Origin: Microbacterium maritypicum
GTDB lineage: Bacteria > Actinomycetota > Actinomycetes > Actinomycetales > Microbacteriaceae
DNA: 64,000 nucleotides
NCBI RefSeq assembly: GCF_008868125.1
Contig: NZ_WAAQ01000001.1
Span: forward strand, 1,116,001 to 1,180,000
Reading direction: 5' to 3'
The notes beneath the pieces were generated by a model that was not told the DNA's origin, searched no databases, and saw only the letters and a program-made list of their open reading frames with translations. Positions 17,315-25,053 of the stretch are shown one piece after another (the first letter of the stretch is position 1; the number at the start of each line of letters is the position of its first letter). Position numbers and translations under genes: made by a program.

Positions 17315-17953
17315 TCAGTCGCGCTCTGCGAGGCTGATCAGCTGCAGCAGTCCTTCGCCGGCGGGGGAGAGCGTGGCCAGGACGGCCGAGGACTCCTGCG
17401 TCTCCTGCACGAGGGACCGGTAGGCCGAGGTGATCTCGTCGCGCTGCACGGGGTCGGCGACGCGGCCGCCTGCGAGCACCCGGGGCACGAGGACGAGCCC
17501 CCCGGTGCGTGCGAGACGCAGACCGTGCTCGACGTATTCGATGACGTGCTCGGGATCGGCGTCCACCAGCACGATGTCGTAGGAGTTCTCGTTCATTCGG
17601 GGGAGCACATCGATCGCTCGCCCCGTGATGAAGCGGGCTCGTGTGGACGGGATCTTCGCATCGGCGAAGGCCTGCCGTGCCGCGGCGAGATGCTCCGGCT
17701 CGTTGTCGATCGAGGTGAGCACGGCCTGCGGCGCTCCACGCAGCAGCCAGAGTCCGGAGACGCCGGCTCCGGTGCCGATCTCGACGATGGAACGGGCGCT
17801 GGTCGCCGCGGCGAGCACGGCGATCTGCGAGCCGACGGCCGCGCTGATCGGCATCGCTCCCAGCTCGACCGCATGTGCGCGGGCGCGGGTGATGGCGTCG
17901 GGTTCCACGATGGACTCGCGCAGAAAACGCGCGTTCGCGTCATACTCGCTCAT
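17315..17953 (-). CDS. SAM-dependent O-methyltransferase (class I, COMT-like)
   Basis: A 212-residue methyltransferase. The SAM-binding motif I is VEIGTGAGVSGLWLL, followed by SIDNEPEH and the metal/catalytic region DIVLVDADPEHVIEYV, as in caffeoyl-CoA O-methyltransferase-like proteins. ATG 17953 gives the full domain. In M. tuberculosis the homologous gene (Rv1220c, from memory) lies beside sigE, rseA, htrA and tatB; here tatB follows directly, divergent by 90 bp. The substrate is unknown. Confidence 0.9.
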   Translation of the reverse strand: MSEYDANARFLRESIVEPDAITRARAHAVELGAMPISAAVGSQIAVLAAATSARSIVEIGTGAGVSGLWLLRGAPQAVLTSIDNEPEHLAAARQAFADAKIPSTRARFITGRAIDVLPRMNENSYDIVLVDADPEHVIEYVEHGLRLARTGGLVLVPRVLAGGRVADPVQRDEITSAYRSLVQETQESSAVLATLSPAGEGLLQLISLAERD

Positions 17954-18031
17954 GGCCTGTTTCTCCCTGCCTGCCCGGTGAACCTCTCCAGCGTATTCGG
18001 TCGGCGAGTGCGGGGACCGCAGGCGCGGCGG

Positions 18032-18037
18032 TAGCCT
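18032..18037 (+). promoter_or_regulatory. -10 box of tatB
   Basis: TAGCCT, then GTAGAG and the ATG at 18044. Confidence 0.5.
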
Positions 18038-18043
18038 GTAGAG

Positions 18044-18433
18044 ATGACGTTCGGGCTCACTTTCGAGAAGCTGCTGCTGATCGGCCTCATCGCGGTCCTG
18101 ATCATCGGCCCCGAACGTCTGCCGCGGGCGGCGGAGAGCTTCTCCCGCATGGTCCGCAAGGCCGGCGAGTACCTGCGCGCGACCAAGACGAGGGTGCGCG
18201 AGGAGATGGGGCCCGAGATCGACGACGTCGACTGGCGCAAGCTCGACCCTCGTCAGTACGACCCCCGCCGGATCATCCGCGACGCGCTGATGGAGGAACC
18301 TCAGCCCGCGACTCCCATGCAGGCGCGCGAGACGATCGCGGAGCCGATCGCCGGAACCGTCGCCCCCACGCGTGTGGCTCCGCAGGAGTTCAGCGCGACC
18401 AATCGCCCGCCTTTCGACCCTGAAGCCACGTGA
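18044..18433 (+). CDS. tatB: Sec-independent protein translocase subunit TatB
   Basis: A 129-residue Tat component: one N-terminal transmembrane helix (about residues 5-22, with LIGLIAVLIIGPERLP, including the conserved Glu and Pro hinge), then an amphipathic helix and a long charged cytoplasmic tail. TatB with TatC recognises twin-arginine signal peptides of folded exported proteins. TatA and TatC are not in this window. Its stop overlaps the start of the next membrane protein. Confidence 0.92.
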   Translation: MTFGLTFEKLLLIGLIAVLIIGPERLPRAAESFSRMVRKAGEYLRATKTRVREEMGPEIDDVDWRKLDPRQYDPRRIIRDALMEEPQPATPMQARETIAEPIAGTVAPTRVAPQEFSATNRPPFDPEAT

Positions 18434-19068
18434 CCCGAGGGCGGCTCGCCGATCGCGACGCCGTGGCCTTCTGGCTCGCCGCGCTGTGCGCGTGCGTGTC
18501 GGTCCTGATCTGGACCCTGTGGGTGCTGCCGGTCGCGGCCTCCGTCGATGACGCGGCTCCGTCACCGCTCGGGCGCTCCGCGGAGGTGGGGCTCGATTCC
18601 GGTGAGCGGGGTGGCATCTGGGGCAACGGGATCTCGGCGGCGCTGGGCACGATGGAGTGCGCGGTGGTCGGCCCGGATGGCGTCGGACTGCCGCTGTCGG
18701 GCGCGCCGTCGCTCACCTGGGACGACACGCTGTGGTGGATGACGCCCCGGCCGGGCTTCGCGCAGAGCGCGCAGTTCACCTCGGTCGAGGCCGGCATCCA
18801 CACCGTGACCTGCGTCGACGCGCTGGACACCTACGACGGTGAATTCCTGGTCGCCGGTGACACCTTCGGACGCGGGTCTGTCGGTCTCGGTCGCAACGGA
18901 GGCAGCGATTTCGCCGTCGGTTCGCTCCTGGCCTTCGGCGCGGTGGCCTGCCCGCTGATCGTCCTGCTCGTCCCCGGCGTCATCCTGATCCGTCGCCTGG
19001 TCGCCCGGCGTCGTCGCGTCGACGGCCCTGAGCCTCGGAGGTCGTCGCCTGAGGTCTGGGAGAGCTAG
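18430..19068 (+). CDS. Membrane-anchored protein of unknown function
   Basis: A 212-residue protein with one N-terminal transmembrane helix (about 13-37), an extracytoplasmic domain of about 115 residues with two cysteines (MECAVVG, VTCVDAL) that could form a disulphide, a second helix near 158-188 and a short basic tail. No known family is recognised. It starts (GTG) within the tatB stop codon, so it is probably co-translated with TatB. It converges with the next gene, overlapping by 4 bp tail to tail. Confidence 0.75.
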   Translation: MTRGRLADRDAVAFWLAALCACVSVLIWTLWVLPVAASVDDAAPSPLGRSAEVGLDSGERGGIWGNGISAALGTMECAVVGPDGVGLPLSGAPSLTWDDTLWWMTPRPGFAQSAQFTSVEAGIHTVTCVDALDTYDGEFLVAGDTFGRGSVGLGRNGGSDFAVGSLLAFGAVACPLIVLLVPGVILIRRLVARRRRVDGPEPRRSSPEVWES

Positions 19069-19559
19069 GAGATCTTGGAGCGGAGAGTCGCGATGTCGTC
19101 GTCCGTGAGCAGGGCACGGGGGATCGCAGTGGCGACCGCGGCGTCACGCAGCTTCAGCAGCACGGCGTCCTTGCCCACGTGCATCTTCTGGAACGTGCGG
19201 TAGTCGATGTCGGATCGACGGCGACCGCTGCCCACCTGCAGCCTGTCGTCCTCGAGGGCCACCCACACCACCTGCTCCACCGGCATCGCGATCCGCACGG
19301 CCGTTCGGGCGCCCGAGATGGACATGAAGACGGCGAAGCCGGCGAGCCCGGCGATGATCACGGGCATCCAGCCCGCGGCGAACGGGGCTTCTTCCCCCGG
19401 TGACACGGGGGCGCTGAGATTGAGGATGCTGAGCACCAGCGCACCGGCGAGGGCGAACCACATCACGAGGGCGGACGGGCGGGTCAGCGAATAGATCGCG
19501 GCGTCGCGCGCCATCCGTCGCAGCAGGCTCTCGTCGACGGTCAGGGAGCGTGGGGACAC
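19065..19559 (-). CDS. YcxB-like small membrane protein
   Basis: A 164-residue protein: a short cytoplasmic N-terminus, two close transmembrane helices (about 31-50 and 64-85), then a soluble C-terminal domain with VEQVVWVALEDDRLQV, YRTFQKMHVGKDAVLLKL and IPRALLTDDD, a layout like YcxB/PH-like membrane proteins. GTG 19559 is preferred; it has GGGAGGA upstream. It lies 20 bp beyond the mrp stop in the same direction and may be the last gene of that operon. Function unknown. Confidence 0.75.
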   Translation of the reverse strand: MSPRSLTVDESLLRRMARDAAIYSLTRPSALVMWFALAGALVLSILNLSAPVSPGEEAPFAAGWMPVIIAGLAGFAVFMSISGARTAVRIAMPVEQVVWVALEDDRLQVGSGRRRSDIDYRTFQKMHVGKDAVLLKLRDAAVATAIPRALLTDDDIATLRSKIS

Positions 19560-19579
19560 TCGTTCATCCTCCCACGCGC

Positions 19580-20701
19580 TCAGCCGAGCGACATCGGCAG
19601 CGATCGACCGGAGAGGCCCCTGCCCTGCCGGGCGAGGGTGGCCGCGAGGTCGCGGATCGTCGCGGCCGCGGCATCGGTCGTCCCGCCGCCGACGATCGGC
19701 TCTCCCGCGTCTCCGCCCTGACGCAGAGCGGGGCTGAGGGGGATCGAGGCGAGCAGCGGGACCGTCGCTCCCGGCTCGGAGAGCGCCTCGGCGACGGCTG
19801 CGCCCCCGCCGGAGCCGAACAGATCGATCAGGGTGCCGTCGGGGAGCGTGTACGCCGCCATGTTCTCGATCACTCCGATCACGCGCTGACCGGTCTGACG
19901 CGCGACGAGACCGCTGCGGATGGCGACCTCGGCCGCGGCGGTCTGCGGGGTGGTCACGACGAGCACCTCCGCATGGGGGAGGAGCTGGCCGATCGAGATC
20001 GCGATGTCGCCCGTTCCCGGCGGCATGTCGATCAGGAGCACATCGAGATCCCCGAAGAAGACGTCGGTGAGGAACTGCGACACCGTGCGGTGCAGCATCG
20101 GTCCGCGCCACGCCACCACGGACTCGCCGTCGCGGAGGAACATCCCGATCGAGATCGTCTTCACGCCATGCGCGACCGGGGGGAGCATCAGGTCGTCGAT
20201 GCGGGTCGGCTGGGTACCCGCCGGGATGCCGAGGAGCCCGGGGATCGAGAACCCGTGCACATCCGCATCGACGAGGCCGACGGACAGTCCCTGATCGGCG
20301 AGGGCGACGGCGAGGTTGGCCGTGACCGTCGACTTGCCCACGCCGCCCTTACCGCTGGAGACGAGGATCACACGCGTGAGCGAGTCCGGGCCGAACGGCA
20401 TATGTCGTGCAGGTCTGCCCGCGCGGAGCTTCTCGGTGAGCGCCTTGCGCTCGGCCGGCGTCATCACGCCGACCTCGACCTCGACCTCGGTGATGCCGGG
20501 AACGGATGCGGCCGCATCGCGCACATCGGCTTCGATCCTCGCCGCCGCGGGGCACCCCACGATCGTCAGCACGATGCCGACGTGGGCGCGGTCGCCGTCG
20601 ACGGAGATCTCGCGGACCATGTCGAGCTCACCGATGGGTCGGCGCAGCTCCGGATCCGTCACGGCGGCGACGGCCGATCGGACGCGCTCGGCCGCCGTCA
20701 T
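19580..20701 (-). CDS. mrp: Mrp/NBP35-type iron-sulfur carrier ATPase
   Basis: A 373-residue protein: an N-terminal DUF59/MIP18-like domain (about 1-85, including VGCPAAARIEADV) and a ParA/MinD-like ATPase with deviant Walker A SSGKGGVGKST (115-125). Mrp proteins are thought to carry and deliver Fe-S clusters. The usual bridging C-x2-C before the FGxGGG motif is absent (the stretch reads ENMAAYTLPDGTLIDLFG), which I also recall for mycobacterial Mrp. ATG overlaps the stop of the DUF1003 gene. Confidence 0.93.
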   Translation of the reverse strand: MTAAERVRSAVAAVTDPELRRPIGELDMVREISVDGDRAHVGIVLTIVGCPAAARIEADVRDAAASVPGITEVEVEVGVMTPAERKALTEKLRAGRPARHMPFGPDSLTRVILVSSGKGGVGKSTVTANLAVALADQGLSVGLVDADVHGFSIPGLLGIPAGTQPTRIDDLMLPPVAHGVKTISIGMFLRDGESVVAWRGPMLHRTVSQFLTDVFFGDLDVLLIDMPPGTGDIAISIGQLLPHAEVLVVTTPQTAAAEVAIRSGLVARQTGQRVIGVIENMAAYTLPDGTLIDLFGSGGGAAVAEALSEPGATVPLLASIPLSPALRQGGDAGEPIVGGGTTDAAAATIRDLAATLARQGRGLSGRSLPMSLG

Positions 20702-21210
20702 GAGGCGGTGCCGGGTCGGGTCTTGTCCGGCGCGTCTTCGAGCTCGGCGAGAAGTGCCTTGAGCTCCTGCCTGAGCACGTCGCGGGTGACGGCCTGCGAG
20801 TTGCGCTCTTCGAGCGACATCCGCAGCGCGACGATCTCTCGGGCGAGGTACTCGGTGTCGGCGAGGTTGCGCTCGGCACGCTGCCGGTCCTGCTCGATCT
20901 GCACCCGGTCGCGGTCGTCCTGGCGGTTCTGCGCGAGCAGGATGAGCGGTGCGGCGTACGAGGCCTGCAGGGAGAGCATGAGAGTCAACGCCGTGAATCC
21001 GAGGGCGGCGTCGTCGAAGCGCAGCTCGTCGGGCATCAACGTGTTCCAGAGGATCCAGACCACGCAGAAGAGGCTGAGGATCAGCAGGAAGGCTGGCGTA
21101 CCCATCGCACGAGCGACCCACTCGGTGAAGCGCCCGAAGCGGTCGCGAGAAGTCGCCCTGGGGCGGGTGGTGGTGCGGCCCGGTGCGTCGAGGCGCGGGG
21201 ACCGGGCCAT
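20698..21210 (-). CDS. DUF1003 domain membrane protein
   Basis: A 170-residue protein with two transmembrane helices (about 39-60 and 72-92) and the DUF1003 signature LQASYAAPLILLAQNRQDDRDR, then a charged coiled-coil tail. Function unknown. It overlaps the upstream MgtE-N/CBS gene by one base and the downstream mrp by four, so the three are probably co-translated. The same trio occurs in mycobacteria (Rv1232c-Rv1231c-Rv1229c, from memory). Confidence 0.9.
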   Translation of the reverse strand: MARSPRLDAPGRTTTRPRATSRDRFGRFTEWVARAMGTPAFLLILSLFCVVWILWNTLMPDELRFDDAALGFTALTLMLSLQASYAAPLILLAQNRQDDRDRVQIEQDRQRAERNLADTEYLAREIVALRMSLEERNSQAVTRDVLRQELKALLAELEDAPDKTRPGTAS

Positions 21211-22475
21211 CAGCGCATCTCCTTCGCGGGGGAGCTGTCGTCGCTGTCGTGCGAGCGCCAGTCGTCCGGGAGCAGGTAGTCCAGCACGTCGTCGATGCTG
21301 ATCGCTCCGACGAGGCGGTGCGCCGCATCGATCACCGGGAGCGAGACGAGGTCGTAGCTCGCCAGCAGTCGCGCCACCTCGGCGGCGGATGCGGTGACGG
21401 GTACGGGCTCGAGGCTGTCGTCGAGGATGGCGCCGAGCCGCTCGTGCGGCGGGTAGCGCAGCATCCGCTGGAAGTGCACGAGCCCGAGCAGGCGCCCGGT
21501 GGGGGTCTCGAACGGCGGGAGGGTCACGAACACCGCGGCGGCCAGCGCGGGGTGCAGCTCATGGCGGCGGATCAGGGCCAGCGCCTCGGCGACGGTGGCA
21601 TCGGCCGACAGGATGATCGGCTCGGGGGTCATCAGACCGCCGGCGGTGTCGGGTCCGTACCGCAGCAGCATCCTGACGTCCTCGGCCTCCTCCGGCTCCA
21701 TGAGTTCGAGGAGCTGCTCGAGACGGTCCGGGGCCAGCTGGGCCAGAAGGTCGGCCGCATCGTCCGGTTCCATCTGGTCGAGGATGTCGGCCGCGCGCTC
21801 GTCGCCCAGCCGGTCGAGGATGTGCACCTGCTCGTCTTCCGGCATCTCCTCGAGGGCGTCGGCGAGGCGGTCGTCCGACAGCTCCTCGGCGACCTCGATC
21901 ATGCGCTGCTGCGGAAGGTCGAGGAGCGTGTTGGCGAGGTCGGCGGCGTGCAGCTCGGAGTACGAGGCGACGAGCTGCTCGGCCGACTGCGACTCGCCGG
22001 GCGCGCGCTGCTCGGTGACCTCGCTCCACCCCGCGAAAGTCGTCGGTCCCTTCGCGAACGGGGAGGCGCTGGTCTTCGGGCGGCGGAGGAACAGCTGGCT
22101 GATCGCCCATTCGCCGAGGCGGTTCGGCTCGATCGCGATGTCTTCGATCACCGCGGTGCCGCTGCCGTCGACGAAGCTCACGCGTCGCCCGAGCATCTCG
22201 GCGAGCACCCGCACCTCGCCGGCGCGGGGAGAGAACCGTCGCACGTTGATCAGACCCGTGCTGATGACCTGGCCGGCGCGGATCGAGGTGACGCGTCCGA
22301 TGGAGAGGAACACCTGTCGGCGTCCCGGGATCTCCACGACCAGACCGATGACGCGGGGCGCCGCGGTACTTCGGTACACGACGACGACATCCCGGACCTT
22401 GCCGAGCCGGTCGCCGACGGGATCGAAGACGGCGCACCCGGCGAGGCGCGCGGCGAAAACCCGTTGTGTGCTCAC
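21210..22475 (-). CDS. MgtE-N/CBS domain protein without a channel domain
   Basis: A 421-residue soluble protein: an N-terminal PRC-barrel-like region (about 1-160, with DPVGDRLGKVRDVVV), an MgtE intracellular N-domain of helical repeats (about 190-290), and paired CBS domains (about 295-400). In MgtE transporters the N and CBS domains sense Mg2+ and gate the pore; the transmembrane pore is absent here. It may therefore be a cytoplasmic Mg2+ or nucleotide sensor. First gene of the operon with the DUF1003 protein and Mrp. Confidence 0.9.
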   Translation of the reverse strand: MSTQRVFAARLAGCAVFDPVGDRLGKVRDVVVVYRSTAAPRVIGLVVEIPGRRQVFLSIGRVTSIRAGQVISTGLINVRRFSPRAGEVRVLAEMLGRRVSFVDGSGTAVIEDIAIEPNRLGEWAISQLFLRRPKTSASPFAKGPTTFAGWSEVTEQRAPGESQSAEQLVASYSELHAADLANTLLDLPQQRMIEVAEELSDDRLADALEEMPEDEQVHILDRLGDERAADILDQMEPDDAADLLAQLAPDRLEQLLELMEPEEAEDVRMLLRYGPDTAGGLMTPEPIILSADATVAEALALIRRHELHPALAAAVFVTLPPFETPTGRLLGLVHFQRMLRYPPHERLGAILDDSLEPVPVTASAAEVARLLASYDLVSLPVIDAAHRLVGAISIDDVLDYLLPDDWRSHDSDDSSPAKEMR

Positions 22476-22481
22476 TTCTCC

Positions 22482-22487
22482 AGAGTA
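22482..22487 (-). promoter_or_regulatory. -10 box of the MgtE-N/CBS operon
   Basis: TACTCT on the minus strand, then GGAGAA and the GTG ending at 22475. Confidence 0.55.
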
Positions 22488-22560
22488 GTCGGCGGCTCAG
22501 GTCTGCGGCGGGATGGTCGCGCCTCGGGCCGTCCGACGGTGCGCGTGGAAGAATAGCCGG

Positions 22561-23286
22561 ATGAGCATGCTGAACCGGCCCGCGAGCGGCACAGACACCG
22601 GCGAGATCGTCGCGTCGATGCGCGACTACGAGAGCGCGCAGAAGACGGTCTCGAAGCTGATCGCCGGGGAGGTGCCCGCGCGCGACATCGCCATCGTCGG
22701 ACAGAGCGTGCGCACCGTGGAGCGTGTGACCGGCAAGCTCGGCTACGCGGCCGCCGCGCGCTCCGGAGCGATCAACGGCGTGCTGATCGGCCTGTTCCTC
22801 GCCGCCATCCTCGTGCTGGGCAACCCCGAGGTTCCGATCCAGCTCTTCCTGGGCTTCGTCCTCATCGGCGTCGCGGTCGGCATGCTCCTGAGCCTCGTCA
22901 CGTACGCGATCGTCCGTCGTCGTCGTGACTTCGCGAGCGTCACGCAGTTCGCGGCCGACCACTACGAGGTCACGGTCCTGTCCACATCGCTGGGCAAGGC
23001 CCGCCAGGTGCTCGGCGCCAACAAGGTCGCCCCGGTGCGCCCCCCGGTCAACCTCGATGAGCCGCCGCGTTACGGTGAGCGGATCACGCCCGGTGCGACC
23101 GCCCCCGCTCCCTCTCCCGAAGAGCCCGTCATTCCGCCGCGTCCCGCCGACCCGGTGGCCGAGCCCGTCGCCGAACCGGAATCCGGTGCGACGCCGGAAG
23201 CCGGGACTGCCGCTGCGTCGACGGTGACGCCGGTCGAGCCCGATGCCGCCCCCGATGCGGACGGCATCCAGGGCGAGCGGGCATGA
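22561..23286 (+). CDS. General stress protein 17M-like membrane protein
   Basis: A 241-residue protein. The N-terminal domain (about 18-60, with MRDYESAQKTVSKLIAGEVPARDIAIVG) matches the GSP17M-like heat-inducible/general stress domain, followed by two transmembrane helices (about 71-90 and 94-116). The C-terminal 80 residues are a disordered Pro/Ala/Glu-rich tail. Function unknown. It is divergent from the MgtE-N/CBS operon, 85 bp between starts. GGAAGAA serves as ribosome-binding site. Confidence 0.82.
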   Translation: MSMLNRPASGTDTGEIVASMRDYESAQKTVSKLIAGEVPARDIAIVGQSVRTVERVTGKLGYAAAARSGAINGVLIGLFLAAILVLGNPEVPIQLFLGFVLIGVAVGMLLSLVTYAIVRRRRDFASVTQFAADHYEVTVLSTSLGKARQVLGANKVAPVRPPVNLDEPPRYGERITPGATAPAPSPEEPVIPPRPADPVAEPVAEPESGATPEAGTAAASTVTPVEPDAAPDADGIQGERA

Positions 23287-23311
23287 CGGCGATCTGCGCA
23301 CTCTCCGTCTG

Positions 23312-23962
23312 ATGGTCCAGATCCCGGTCGAACTCTCGAACGGTCCCACTGTCGTCTCCGCAGACTGGACCCCCGGTGACAACGGGGCGACGGTGATCGT
23401 CGCGCACGGCGCGGGTACCGGCAAGGACCACCCGTTCCTCACGGGCTACGTCGAAGCGCTCGGTGCGAGCGGCTTCTCGACCCTGCGTTTCAACTTCCCG
23501 TACGTGGAGCAGGGACGACGGATGCCGGGACCTGCCGCGCACGCGATCGCCACCTGGAACGCCGTCGCAGCCTTCGCACGAGAGTCCGCCCCCTCAGCGA
23601 GCCTGTGGGCGACCGGGAAGTCGTATGGGGGACGCATGGCGTCGATGGCGGTCGCCGAGGGCATGCTCGTCGACGGGCTCGCCTACCTCGGCTATCCGCT
23701 GCATCCGCCGGGGCGGCCGGAGAAGCCGCGCATCGAGCATCTGCCGGGCATCACGGTCCCGCAGCTGTTCGTCGAGGGGACGAACGATCCGTTCATCCAG
23801 CCGATCGCCCAGTTCGAGGAGGCCGTCGCGAGCTGCCAGGATGCGCGCGTGGTCTGGGTCGAGGGTGCCGGCCACACCTTCGAGGTCAAGGGGCACAAGC
23901 GCCCCGCGGCAGAGATCGGGGCGTCGCTCGCGCCGATCGTCGCCGAGTTCATCGATCGCTGA
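23312..23962 (+). CDS. Alpha/beta hydrolase (KANSL3/TEX30-like)
   Basis: A 216-residue cytoplasmic hydrolase. The nucleophile elbow is GKSYGG, the oxyanion-loop region AHGAGTGKDHP, and the other triad members are likely the Asp in EGTNDPF and the His in GAGHTF. The AHGAG...LRFNFPY pattern is that of the small KANSL3/TEX30-like dienelactone-hydrolase relatives. Substrate unknown. ATG 23312 gives the complete domain; it starts 25 bp after the previous stop. Confidence 0.87.
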   Translation: MVQIPVELSNGPTVVSADWTPGDNGATVIVAHGAGTGKDHPFLTGYVEALGASGFSTLRFNFPYVEQGRRMPGPAAHAIATWNAVAAFARESAPSASLWATGKSYGGRMASMAVAEGMLVDGLAYLGYPLHPPGRPEKPRIEHLPGITVPQLFVEGTNDPFIQPIAQFEEAVASCQDARVVWVEGAGHTFEVKGHKRPAAEIGASLAPIVAEFIDR

Positions 23963-23981
23963 GCACGTCACCGCGCCGACG

Positions 23982-24890
23982 TCACCGATCCAGCGTCGCC
24001 AGCTCCTGGTCGTCGAGCAGGCGCCGCAGCGTCGTGAGCCCCAGCGTGCTCATCGGGGGATTCGACTGCTCGTAGTACCAGCCGAGCCCGATCGCCTGCT
24101 GGAAGGCCCACGCCGCGCCTCGCAGCCATTCGGTGTCGCTCACCCCCACTCCGTCGCGCAGCACAGCGCGGGCGGGAGCGTCGAACAGATGCCAGGCGCT
24201 GACCAGGTCGAGCGCCCGATCGGCGGGCCCGAAGCCGCCGCCGTCGAGAACCCCCACCAGTCGGGTGACGCGGTCGGCTTCACGGACCAGAAGATTGAAC
24301 GGCGTGAGGTCACGATGACTCATCACGTCCGGGCCGTCCGATGGCAGGGAACGCAGCGCCGTCCAGAGTCGGGTGGCGCGGTCGGTGTCGAGAAGATGCC
24401 CGCTCCTGTGCAGGCACTCGGCCACCCATCCGTCATGGTCGGTGAGAGTACCTCCGCGGCCACGGCCGTCGAAGACCCGATCCTCGACCTCGGTCGCCCG
24501 CAGCCCCCGGATCAGCGTCACCAGGTCCTCGGCCAGCGACACGGATGCCGCCTGCGCGGTGGAACCGGCGGTCTCGCCGGTGAGCCAGGTCTGCAGCGAC
24601 CAGGCCGAGGGGAAGGCTGCGCTGCCGTCGGCCACGCCGCGAGGCAGCGGTGCCGGGAAGGGGCTGCTCACCGCGAGCGCGGTCATCGACGCGGCCTCCG
24701 CCTCCGCCTCCGCCCGTGCGACGGGGAGGAGAGGGAAGCGGGCGACCAGATCCTCCCCGACACGGACGATCGTGTTCACCGTCCCGATGGTGGCGACAGG
24801 GCGGAGCACCGCATCGCCGTGTTCGGGGAACGACGCGGCGATCAACTCGCGCGCGAGCGCGAGGTCGACCGTGTGCGCAGCCTCGTGCAT
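23982..24890 (-). CDS. Aminoglycoside phosphotransferase-like kinase
   Basis: A 302-residue APH-fold protein. The Brenner motif is intact as MSHRDLTPFNLLV (catalytic Asp, metal Asn), and the downstream metal Asp appears in VGVLDGGGFGPADRALDL, though the usual D-W is D-G. Family members phosphorylate antibiotics, sugars or other small alcohols; no resistance can be inferred. ATG 24890 lies 2 bp after the stop of a tiny membrane protein. It probably belongs to an operon that begins with the aminopeptidase P gene. Confidence 0.87.
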   Translation of the reverse strand: MHEAAHTVDLALARELIAASFPEHGDAVLRPVATIGTVNTIVRVGEDLVARFPLLPVARAEAEAEAASMTALAVSSPFPAPLPRGVADGSAAFPSAWSLQTWLTGETAGSTAQAASVSLAEDLVTLIRGLRATEVEDRVFDGRGRGGTLTDHDGWVAECLHRSGHLLDTDRATRLWTALRSLPSDGPDVMSHRDLTPFNLLVREADRVTRLVGVLDGGGFGPADRALDLVSAWHLFDAPARAVLRDGVGVSDTEWLRGAAWAFQQAIGLGWYYEQSNPPMSTLGLTTLRRLLDDQELATLDR

Positions 24891-24892
24891 CG

Positions 24893-25048
24893 TCAGAACG
24901 GCCGAGCCCGCCCCTGTTTGCCCTGGTCGACCCATCGCGTGTGCGACTTGAGCGCGAGAAGAACGGCGAAGTAGATGACGGCACCAAGGACGAGCGCGGC
25001 GAGACCGTAGACCAGGATGATGGCGAAGAAGTTGACGAATCCGAACAT
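24893..25048 (-). CDS. 51-residue single-pass membrane protein
   Basis: A very short protein (begins MFGFVNFFAII) with one transmembrane helix (about residues 5-32) and a basic tail ending KQGRARPF. It is squeezed between the aminopeptidase P stop, 5 bp upstream, and the phosphotransferase start, 2 bp downstream, which supports expression as part of the operon. No family recognised. Confidence 0.6.
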   Translation of the reverse strand: MFGFVNFFAIILVYGLAALVLGAVIYFAVLLALKSHTRWVDQGKQGRARPF

Positions 25049-25053
25049 CGGCG

